Source of the DNA: Ardenticatenaceae bacterium
GTDB taxonomy: Bacteria; Chloroflexota; Anaerolineae; Promineifilales; Promineifilaceae
DNA length: 34,873 nt
Reading direction: 5' to 3'
NCBI GenBank assembly: GCA_020634245.1
Contig: JACKCC010000032.1
Location: 1-34,873 of the forward strand
Position 1 is the stretch's first letter. Every line of letters begins with the position of its first letter. The notes beneath the pieces are model-generated. The model saw only the letters and a program-made list of their open reading frames with translations, was not told where the DNA came from and did not search any database. This document shows, in pieces, positions 15,710-23,090 of the stretch. A program made the position numbers and the translations under genes.

Positions 15710-16714
15710 GTGAAAGGGTACCAAAAGTATTTCCTTAACAAGCTGCTTTGGTTCTTGGTTACATTGGTCGCTGCGTTTATCTTGAATTTCATCTTACCAC
15801 GCTTGATGCCAGGGGACCCTGTGGCAGCCATCGTGTCCAGGCTGGCCCAAGGTATGACCAATACGAGGGGTGTTCAAGCGATTTATGAGCAGTACACAGA
15901 GTTGTTCGGCACAAATAAACCGATAGCGGAGCAATTTTTCATTTATGTAAAAAATGTTTTCCGGGGAGATTTTGGATTTTCATTCAGCCAGTATCCGCGA
16001 ACAGTAGCCGATGTCATTAAATCGTCCATCTGGTGGACAATTTGTTTGCAGTTTCCGGCGATCATCGTTGGTTGGATTATCGGTAACTCGCTTGGTGCTC
16101 TGGCCGCTTACCGCCGGGGAAGCTTTGACAAAATCTTGATGCCGATCAGCATTTTTGTTAGTAGTTTACCGGCATTTGGCTCGGCAATCATTTTGCTAGT
16201 TATTTTTGCCGTCTCAACCAAATGGTTTCCTACTTCAGGTGGTTATGGGTTTGACCTGATTCCCAACTTTAGTTGGAAATTCATCTGGTCTCTCATCATT
16301 CATTACCAACTGCCTTTCTGGTCGCTTGTTTTGATCACGATTGGTGGTCAGGCGATTGGGATGCGTTCTATGGCCATTTATGAGCTTAACGCAGATTATG
16401 TAAAATACAGCCGCTTTTTGGGCATTAAAGACCGGAAGATTGTTCGTTATGTGTTTCGAAATGCGATGCTGCCCCAAATTACTGGTCTGGCTTTGTCGGT
16501 CGGCACTATGATTGGCGGTGCATTGGTGGCTGAAGTCATTTTTAGCTATCCAGGGCTTGGTTCAACAATCCTGACGGCCGTGTTGGGTGGGGATTATCCG
16601 CTTATTTCGGCAACTGCATTGATCATTACTGTCATGGTGCTGATTGCGAACTTTTTGATTGAAATTGCTTATGGCTTTCTTGATCCACGTATTAAGGCAG
16701 CACAGGCAGATTAA
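15710..16714 (+). CDS. Opp/Dpp-type ABC transporter permease (DppB-like)
   Basis: A 334-residue integral membrane permease with an N-terminal transmembrane helix, the family-typical RLMPGDPV segment near residue 34, and about five further helices. The cytoplasmic coupling loop reads ELNADYVKYSRFLGIKDRKIVRYVFRNAMLP (two parts, near residues 225-255), equivalent to the EAA loop. The GTG start at 15710 is supported by GAGGAGG 7 bases upstream. It forms the translocation pore with the next gene's product. Codons are more AT-rich than in the first 5 kb of the window. The 14-base gap to the next gene shows a single operon. Confidence 0.92.
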   Translation: MKGYQKYFLNKLLWFLVTLVAAFILNFILPRLMPGDPVAAIVSRLAQGMTNTRGVQAIYEQYTELFGTNKPIAEQFFIYVKNVFRGDFGFSFSQYPRTVADVIKSSIWWTICLQFPAIIVGWIIGNSLGALAAYRRGSFDKILMPISIFVSSLPAFGSAIILLVIFAVSTKWFPTSGGYGFDLIPNFSWKFIWSLIIHYQLPFWSLVLITIGGQAIGMRSMAIYELNADYVKYSRFLGIKDRKIVRYVFRNAMLPQITGLALSVGTMIGGALVAEVIFSYPGLGSTILTAVLGGDYPLISATALIITVMVLIANFLIEIAYGFLDPRIKAAQAD

Positions 16715-16728
16715 GGGGGAATGCAGTT

Positions 16729-17979
16729 ATGAAACATATACTTCAACAAGTTTTTCACTCTGGTAAATTTGTGACGGGTTTTGCCATTTTTGTGGCAATT
16801 TTGCTGGGGGTGATCGTTTACCCGTTATTTATCCCAGATCTCCCATTAGAGATTATTGGTCAGGGCACGTTCTTTGAACCTGGTATTTACGTGAATGTCT
16901 ATGACAGCATTGGAACACAATATTATACTCTTAATCTAGATTATGCCGCTGAGCGGCGCATTGCGAGTAAGTTAGGCGATGCCGACCGGGAGGCGATACA
17001 GAAATGGCTGGTGGGTGCTGGAATTCCAGAGAATGAGATTGACATCACGAATACGGAGCAGTTGCTGGATCAATGGTTTAGTAACTTTGATCCTGCGAAA
17101 CGACTTCCGGGAATGACCAATGCTGACCGAAATTATTATATTCGGCTTAATGGTTCAATCCAGGGGCTGCTTTCAACTGAGGGAGCCATTATTGCTGCGA
17201 TGAATGAGGAAACGGCCGTTCTGGAAGAGACGGCAACTATCCCTCAAACGGCTTTTGTGAATGTTAAGCAGGTCCCCAACGTGCGTGTACTCCCACTGGG
17301 AACCGATAATTTTGGCCGGGATGTATTGACGGAATTGGTTGCGGCAACGGCCGTGTCGCTGAAAATTGGTTTCGTTGCCGGCGGCATTGCCACACTAATC
17401 GGTTTGATCTTGGGACTGGTATCTGGTTACGTCGGCGGCTTTGTGGATGACGCCATTATGTTTATCACCAATCTATTCATCGTCATTCCCAGTTTTGTCC
17501 TGTTAATCTTAATTTCATTCAGCATCGGCCAGGAAAAACGTGGCGCCGTGACAATTGCCGTGGTAATCGGACTTACCTCTTGGGTCTGGACGGCCAGAGC
17601 CGTGAGAGCGCAAGTGATTTCTTTGCGTAATCGAGATCACGTCAATCTATCAAAGCTCTCCGGTCACTCCATTGCCCACATCATCGTCAGAGACATCCTA
17701 CCATACATCGCTTCCTACGTCATTATGGCGTTGATTTTGCAAATTTCCTCCGGCATCCTGGCTGAGGCCGGGTTGTCTATCCTCGGACTGGGGCCTAAGA
17801 CAACAGAAGTGCCGACGTTAGGCTTAATGATGAACTGGGCGATGATCTACCAGGCGCATATTTTGGGCAAATGGTGGGCCTACTTCCCTGTTATTCTCAC
17901 CATCGCGCTGATTGCATTTTCAATGAATTTGATGAATACCGGTCTTGACCAGGTATTCAATCCGGCATTGAGGGAGTAG
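16729..17979 (+). CDS. Opp/Dpp-type ABC transporter permease (DppC-like) with large extracytoplasmic insert
   Basis: A 416-residue permease, longer than the usual roughly 300. After the first membrane helix (about residues 17-38) there is an insert of about 150 polar residues predicted outside the membrane. The classical core then starts with LPLGTDNFGRDVLTELV near residue 190. The remaining helices and the coupling loop (VRAQVISLRNRDHVNLSKLSG) are standard, and the C-terminus ends GLDQVFNPALRE as in DppC proteins. ATG 16729 has AAGGGGGA 8 bases upstream. Large inserts of this kind are seen in permeases paired with family 5 oligosaccharide-binding proteins and may contact the binding protein. 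Confidence 0.9.
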   Translation: MKHILQQVFHSGKFVTGFAIFVAILLGVIVYPLFIPDLPLEIIGQGTFFEPGIYVNVYDSIGTQYYTLNLDYAAERRIASKLGDADREAIQKWLVGAGIPENEIDITNTEQLLDQWFSNFDPAKRLPGMTNADRNYYIRLNGSIQGLLSTEGAIIAAMNEETAVLEETATIPQTAFVNVKQVPNVRVLPLGTDNFGRDVLTELVAATAVSLKIGFVAGGIATLIGLILGLVSGYVGGFVDDAIMFITNLFIVIPSFVLLILISFSIGQEKRGAVTIAVVIGLTSWVWTARAVRAQVISLRNRDHVNLSKLSGHSIAHIIVRDILPYIASYVIMALILQISSGILAEAGLSILGLGPKTTEVPTLGLMMNWAMIYQAHILGKWWAYFPVILTIALIAFSMNLMNTGLDQVFNPALRE

Positions 17980-17988
17980 GTGATTGAA

Positions 17989-19011
17989 ATGAACAAAGTT
18001 ATGTTAGAAGTTCGGGAACTGACCACAAAATACATCACCCGGTTTAAGGAAGATATCTATGCGGTTGACCACGTTTCTCTAAAAATTGAAGAGGGGAAGT
18101 CGTTGGGTATTGCCGGTGAATCGGGCTGCGGCAAGTCAACGCTGGCGCTTAGTTTGATGGGTTATTATTTCCCACCCCTGCATTACACCAGTGGAGAGAT
18201 TATTATTGACGGCCGTAACATTTCCGGCATGGACCCCGACGATGTACGCAAATCAATACTGGGACGCGAGATAGCCTACATCCCCCAGGCAGCGATGAAC
18301 GCGCTTAACCCCACTCAGAAGATCATCCACTTCATCGAGGATGTCGTTCAGGCGCACGATCCCACCGCCTCCAAAGAAGAAATTCACATACTTGCCCAAA
18401 ATCTCTTCGAAACCCTGGGACTTCCGGCAGAGGTGCTGCAAAAATATCCCGTTGAACTGTCCGGCGGTATGAAACAGCGCACCGTTATTGCCATTTCTGT
18501 CATCCTTTCACCGCAGGTGCTCATTGCCGATGAGCCATCATCGGCACTCGACGTAACTTCACAGAAGATGGTCATCAAAATGCTGCGGAATTTGATGGAC
18601 AAGGGCTATATCAAAGCGATGATCTTTATCACCCATGAGCTGCCGCTGCTTTACAACGTGACCGATGACATCATGGTTATGTATGCAGGGCAAATTGTGG
18701 AAAAAGCTAGCGCCCATGAAGCCGTGTTTGATCCCCTCCATCCTTATTCAAAAGGTCTCATGGGATCAATCATTGTGCCCGAAGAAGGGCTGCGCGATGT
18801 GAAACTGACGGCCATTCCCGGCGTTCCACCCAACCTTAAAAAGCCACCAACCGGCTGCCGGTTTGCCGCACGCTGTCAATACGTCCGGTCAGAATGCCAG
18901 GTCCAATCTATCCCGCTCCGCGATACGGGTAACGGCCGTTCCTACCGCTGCGTCATGTCCGAAGAAGAATTAAGATCAACCTATGCAAGGGAGGCGCGTC
19001 AAAATGGCTGA
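17989..19011 (+). CDS. ABC transporter ATPase (DppD-like)
   Basis: A 340-residue nucleotide-binding subunit with Walker A GESGCGKST, signature LSGGMKQR, Walker B VLIADEPSSALD, a switch His in FITHE, and the C-terminal oligopeptide-transporter domain (GCRFAARC...C, three cysteines). ATG 17989 is preferred because AGGTGA (17978-17983) lies 5 bases upstream. A GTG at 17980 directly after the preceding stop would add three residues but leaves almost no spacing from AGGGAG. It powers import as a heterodimer with the next gene's product. The stop overlaps the next start by 8 bases (ATGGCTGA). Confidence 0.92.
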   Translation: MNKVMLEVRELTTKYITRFKEDIYAVDHVSLKIEEGKSLGIAGESGCGKSTLALSLMGYYFPPLHYTSGEIIIDGRNISGMDPDDVRKSILGREIAYIPQAAMNALNPTQKIIHFIEDVVQAHDPTASKEEIHILAQNLFETLGLPAEVLQKYPVELSGGMKQRTVIAISVILSPQVLIADEPSSALDVTSQKMVIKMLRNLMDKGYIKAMIFITHELPLLYNVTDDIMVMYAGQIVEKASAHEAVFDPLHPYSKGLMGSIIVPEEGLRDVKLTAIPGVPPNLKKPPTGCRFAARCQYVRSECQVQSIPLRDTGNGRSYRCVMSEEELRSTYAREARQNG

Positions 19012-19816
19012 TAATCGAAAATCATGCTTAAGCGGAAAAGGACTCACCAAAGTATTTGGGTTCGGCCGTACAAAAACCGTCGCCGTCGATCATGTCAATT
19101 TCGATTTCAAAGAAGGCGAAATCATCTCCATCGTCGGTGAATCCGGCAGCGGCAAAACCACCCTGGCCAAAATGCTGTTGGGATTAATCAATCCGACTGA
19201 AGGCGAAATTTACTTTCAGGGACAACAACGCGACATCGGAACACACAAGAAGAAAAAAGAATACTGGAAAAATATCCAGGCAATCTTCCAGGATCCATTC
19301 TCTTCCTACAACATCTTCAACAAAATCGACTCGGTACTTTTAGATTGCATTAAGATGCGTGGTGGCAGCCGGCTTCCTCATGAACAAAAAGTAGAGATGA
19401 TGACCGAGGCATGCAGCTTCGTCAACCTGAAATTCGAAGAATTGACCAACAAATATCCCTTCGAACTGTCCGGTGGTCAGCAGCAGCGCCTCATGATTGC
19501 CCGCATCTTCCTGCTGAAGCCAAAAATTTTGCTGGCTGACGAACCAACCTCGATGATCGACGCCTGTTCTCGGGCCACCATTTTGGATATGTTGATGAAC
19601 CTGCGTGACGAAATTGGGATGACACCCATTTTCATCACCCATGACATAGGCCTGGCCTATTACGTTTCCGACACCGTCTACATCATGGAGAAAGGCATAT
19701 TCGTCGAAAGCGGTTCAGCAGACGAGGTCATACTCAACCCCAAAGAAGAATATACAAAGCGCTTGCTCAACGATGTCCCCAAAATCTATGAAGAGTGGGA
19801 TCTTTCAACGGTGTAA
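19004..19816 (+). CDS. ABC transporter ATPase (DppF-like, short form)
   Basis: A 270-residue ATPase with Walker A GESGSGKTT, signature LSGGQQQR, Walker B ILLADEPTSMID and switch FITHD. It lacks the C-terminal Cys-containing oligopeptide domain of its partner, as is common for the second subunit in such pairs. ATG 19004 has AGGGAGG 9 bases upstream; an ATG at 18983 would lie before that site and is unlikely. It completes a full Dpp/Opp-type importer: binding protein, two permeases and two ATPases. A palindromic element follows directly after the stop. Confidence 0.92.
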   Translation: MADNRKSCLSGKGLTKVFGFGRTKTVAVDHVNFDFKEGEIISIVGESGSGKTTLAKMLLGLINPTEGEIYFQGQQRDIGTHKKKKEYWKNIQAIFQDPFSSYNIFNKIDSVLLDCIKMRGGSRLPHEQKVEMMTEACSFVNLKFEELTNKYPFELSGGQQQRLMIARIFLLKPKILLADEPTSMIDACSRATILDMLMNLRDEIGMTPIFITHDIGLAYYVSDTVYIMEKGIFVESGSADEVILNPKEEYTKRLLNDVPKIYEEWDLSTV

Positions 19817-19820
19817 CCCA

Positions 19821-19887
19821 AAAGTGACAGTCACTTGAGAAACATTACGTCATGACAACTGCCCTTGGTAAAAGTGACTGTCACCTG
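19821..19887. repeat. inverted repeat of the GTGACAGTCAC family overlapping a gene start
   Basis: GTGACAGTCACTT (19824-19836) is the exact reverse complement of AAGTGACTGTCAC (19872-19884), with 35 bases between. The right arm is inside the downstream coding sequence and encodes KSDCHLT. The same arms occur with a 3-base loop at 25563-25591. Confidence 0.85.
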
Positions 19888-20724
19888 ACAAGCCGTTTGC
19901 TGGGCTATCCACCAGATGCCCGTTTGTTGATTATCAACGCCGACGATTTCGGGATGTGCCATGCGGTAAATAAGGCCACCATAGAAACATTGCAAGAAGG
20001 CATCGTCCAGTCAACAACCTTGATGGTTTCTTGCCCCTGGGCCTTGCACGCCATGCATTTCCTGGCCGATCATCCCGAAATCTCTTTCGGCGTACACCTC
20101 ACAGCGATTTCGGATTGGGTTGATTACCGTTGGGGGCCGGTTATTCCCAAAGAAAAAGTGCCCTCGCTCATTAACAAAGACGGCTATTTTTACAACTTTG
20201 ATCAGATGCCAGGGTTTTTAGCCCAGGTCAACCTGAACGAACTGGAGATGGAATTCCGGGCGCAAATAGAAGTGGTGCTGGCAGCAGGGTTGCCGCCTAC
20301 GCATCTAGATTGGCATTCCCTGCGGCTTAACGGCGGCGACGCTATTTCGGAATTAATGTTCGAGTTAGCTCAAGAATATGGTTTGGCGTTCCGGGTTAGA
20401 GGCCAATCCTGGATTGAAGAAGTGCAGCGTCGCGGGCTGCCGACCAACGATTACGATTTCTTGGACAGCTATCAGCTTGATCCGGCTACCAAAACGGATC
20501 GCTATGTCCAACTTTTGCGGGAACTGCCAGTAGGCTTGAGTGAATGGGCGGTTCATCCCGGTCTGGCCAATGCCGAACTACTGGCCATTGACCCTGGCAG
20601 TGCCCATATTCGCCAGACAGATTTTAATTTTTTGACTTCTCACCAGGCAAAAGACATTGTCAAAGAAGAGGACATCATTCTTCTAGACTATCGCACTTTA
20701 CAAGAAGTTTGGAGAAAAACGTAA
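19852..20724 (+). CDS. ChbG/YdjC-like carbohydrate deacetylase
   Basis: A 290-residue protein of the YdjC/ChbG family, metal-dependent deacetylases that remove acetyl groups from N-acetylated (chito)oligosaccharides. INADDFGMCHAVN (residues 28-40) contains the metal-binding Asp, HLTAISDW and THLDWHS supply His ligands, and EWAVHPG lies near residue 225. Conserved similarity starts around LLGYPPDARLL (residue 16). The first 15 residues are partly encoded by the palindromic repeat, and no good ribosome site precedes ATG 19852, so the start is uncertain; a TTG at 19897 is an alternative. Its place between an oligosaccharide importer and glycosidases suggests it trims imported sugars, possibly acetylated ones. 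Confidence 0.85.
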   Translation: MTTALGKSDCHLTSRLLGYPPDARLLIINADDFGMCHAVNKATIETLQEGIVQSTTLMVSCPWALHAMHFLADHPEISFGVHLTAISDWVDYRWGPVIPKEKVPSLINKDGYFYNFDQMPGFLAQVNLNELEMEFRAQIEVVLAAGLPPTHLDWHSLRLNGGDAISELMFELAQEYGLAFRVRGQSWIEEVQRRGLPTNDYDFLDSYQLDPATKTDRYVQLLRELPVGLSEWAVHPGLANAELLAIDPGSAHIRQTDFNFLTSHQAKDIVKEEDIILLDYRTLQEVWRKT

Positions 20725-20741
20725 GTTTACAGGAACGAACA

Positions 20742-23024
20742 ATGGAAATTCAATCTATCATCAAACAAATGACACTTGAAGAAAAAGCCGCATTGTGCAT
20801 TGGAGCCAGCGCCTGGTCAACCACGCCGGTGGAACGCTTGGGCGTGCCGGAAATGATCGTTTCCGATGGGCCTCATGGTGTCCGGCGCGTGCCCAATATC
20901 CATGAAATGGCGTCCGAAAGTCTTCCAGCTACCTGCTTCCCCACGGCCTCCTGCCTTGCTTCCACCTGGGATGTGGATTTAATCGGCAAAATGGGCCAGG
21001 CACTGGCTGAAGAATGCATTGCGCTAAATGTGGATGTGGTGCTCGGTCCCGGCGCAAACATGAAACGCTCGCCGTTGGGCGGGCGCAATTTCGAATACTT
21101 TTCGGAAGACCCCTATCTGGCTGGAGAAATGGCCGCCAACTTTATCAACGGCGTGCAAAGTAAAGGCGTTGGTACGTCGCTCAAGCATTACGCGGCCAAC
21201 AACCAAGAGTTCCAGCGGTTTAGCATCAATGCTGAAGTGGATGAGCGCACCCTGCGCGAAATCTACCTGACCGCCTTTGAAAAAGCGGTCAAGCAGGCGC
21301 AGCCCTGGACGGTGATGTGCGCGTATAACAAAGTCAACGGCACGTTTGCCTCTGAGCATTACAATCTTTTGACCGAGATTCTTAAAGATGAATGGGGGTT
21401 CGAAGGTCTAGTGGTCTCGGACTGGGGGGCGGTGCGCGACCGGGTGGCAGCGCTGAAGGGCGGGCTGGATTGGGAGATGCCCGGCCCACAGGAACGCCGT
21501 GTGCAAGAGGTTGTAACGGCCGTACAGTCCGGCAAATTGGACGAGGCCATTCTGAATGAATCGGTGCGCCGTATTCTGCGCATTGTTTCCAAGGCTGCAC
21601 AAACGCCGAAGGGCGGCGAATTTGATGTGGAGGCACATCATGAATTGGCCAACCACATTGCCGCTGAAGGGATGATTTTGCTCAAAAACAATGGGTTGCT
21701 GCCACTTAAGAACCAGGAACACATTGCCGTTATCGGCCGTTCCGCCGAGAAGGCCCATTTCCAGGGGGGCGGTAGCTCGCACATCAACCCAACCAAAGTG
21801 GCCGTGCCATTCAAAGAATTACAAGCCCGGGCAGGAAACGCTGAACTAACTTACGCTGAGGGCTACCCGACTGATGACTCTTTCCGTCAGGATATGATTG
21901 ACGAGGCTGTGACGCTGGCCAAAGCTGCGGATGTGGCTGTTTTGTATATTGCCCTGCCAACCTTTAAGGAATCTGAGGGGTATGACCGCAAAGACCTTGA
22001 TTTGACGGATCAGCAGGTGGCTTTAATTACGGCCGTTTCTGCTATCCAGCCCAATACCGTCGTCGTCCTCAACAATGGCGCACCAGTAGCGATGAGCGCC
22101 TGGATCGACAACGTGGCTGCCGTCCTCGAAGGCTGGATGATGGGCCAGGCCGGCGGCGCGGCCATTGCCGATGTCCTCTTTGGCAAGGTTAATCCCAGCG
22201 GCAAGCTGGCCGAGACCTTCCCGCTCAAACTGGCAGATATGCCAGCTTATCTTAATTGGCCGGGTGGCGCGGGCGCAGTGCGCTACGGCGAAGGGCTGTT
22301 CATTGGCTACCGCTACTACGATGCCAAAGAAATGCCGGTCCAATTTCCATTCGGCTACGGGTTAAGCTACACCACGTTTACATACAGCAACCCCCAGGTA
22401 TCGGCCACAACATTCAAGGATATGGACGGTGTAACGGTAACGGTGGATGTGACCAACACGGGCGATGTGGCCGGCAAAGAGATTGTGCAGGTGTATGTGC
22501 ATGACAAGGTATCGGGGTTGGTACGGCCGTACAAGGAACTCAAAGGGTTCGCCAAAGTAGCGCTTGAACCAGGCCAAGCCAAAACAGTCTCGATTCCGCT
22601 CGATTTCCGCGCCTTTGCCTACTACCATCCCGAATACGGCCAGTGGATCACCGAAAATGGCGAGTTTGACCTGCTCATTGGCGCATCCTCGGCAGACATT
22701 CGCCACACCGTGACGGTAACACTGGAATCGACCCTGGACTTACCCTGCATTTTGGATAAAGAATCCACCATTCGCGAATGGATGGCCGACCCACGCGGCC
22801 AGGTGGTTTTTGGCCCCTTCTACGCCATGATGGAAAGCGAAGCCCGCAAGATGTTTGGCGGCGGCGACGAACGCTATGGCAACGAAGGTGCTATTGGTAT
22901 GGACATCATGGAAATGTTTAACGACATGCCCCTGGTTAGTGTGCTGATGTTCCAGGCCAATGCGCTGCCCATGCATCCTGAGGATATGGTAGCGGGTTTG
23001 TTGCAGCAGGTACATAAAGCGTGA
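20742..23024 (+). CDS. GH3 beta-glucosidase-type glycoside hydrolase
   Basis: A 760-residue GH3 enzyme with the (beta/alpha)8 domain, the alpha/beta sandwich domain and a C-terminal fibronectin III-like domain. The nucleophile is D227 in VVSDWGA. The KHYAANNQE site (K148, H149) is of glucosidase type rather than the His/Asp dyad type of N-acetylglucosaminidases. The acid/base Glu lies in ESEGYDR (410-416), and the FnIII-like part has VTVDVTNTGDVAGKEIVQVYV. No signal peptide, so it acts on imported oligosaccharides in the cytoplasm. ATG 20742 with AGGA upstream is preferred over a TTG at 20709, which overlaps the previous gene. Specificity could be beta-glucosidase or beta-xylosidase; the mannosidase next door points to glucomannan or similar beta-linked sugars. 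Confidence 0.93.
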   Translation: MEIQSIIKQMTLEEKAALCIGASAWSTTPVERLGVPEMIVSDGPHGVRRVPNIHEMASESLPATCFPTASCLASTWDVDLIGKMGQALAEECIALNVDVVLGPGANMKRSPLGGRNFEYFSEDPYLAGEMAANFINGVQSKGVGTSLKHYAANNQEFQRFSINAEVDERTLREIYLTAFEKAVKQAQPWTVMCAYNKVNGTFASEHYNLLTEILKDEWGFEGLVVSDWGAVRDRVAALKGGLDWEMPGPQERRVQEVVTAVQSGKLDEAILNESVRRILRIVSKAAQTPKGGEFDVEAHHELANHIAAEGMILLKNNGLLPLKNQEHIAVIGRSAEKAHFQGGGSSHINPTKVAVPFKELQARAGNAELTYAEGYPTDDSFRQDMIDEAVTLAKAADVAVLYIALPTFKESEGYDRKDLDLTDQQVALITAVSAIQPNTVVVLNNGAPVAMSAWIDNVAAVLEGWMMGQAGGAAIADVLFGKVNPSGKLAETFPLKLADMPAYLNWPGGAGAVRYGEGLFIGYRYYDAKEMPVQFPFGYGLSYTTFTYSNPQVSATTFKDMDGVTVTVDVTNTGDVAGKEIVQVYVHDKVSGLVRPYKELKGFAKVALEPGQAKTVSIPLDFRAFAYYHPEYGQWITENGEFDLLIGASSADIRHTVTVTLESTLDLPCILDKESTIREWMADPRGQVVFGPFYAMMESEARKMFGGGDERYGNEGAIGMDIMEMFNDMPLVSVLMFQANALPMHPEDMVAGLLQQVHKA

Positions 23025-23032
23025 TGCGTAAT

Positions 23033-23076
23033 GCGTGAAACGTGATGTATTTGGGGCCACGTATCACGTTTCACGC
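23033..23076. repeat. 14-bp perfect inverted repeat between GH3 and GH2 genes
   Basis: GCGTGAAACGTGAT (23033-23046) is the exact reverse complement of ATCACGTTTCACGC (23063-23076), with a 16-base loop. It fills most of the 66-base gap. There is no T-tract downstream, so it is more likely a REP-like element or mRNA-stabilising hairpin than a terminator. Confidence 0.75.
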
Positions 23077-23090
23077 CAAAGGATATTTCT

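Noticed and set aside
20709..20741. TTG start for the GH3 gene, 11 residues upstream
   Set aside because: It overlaps the previous gene, lacks a ribosome site, and ATG 20742 has AGGA at good spacing and matches the family N-terminus.
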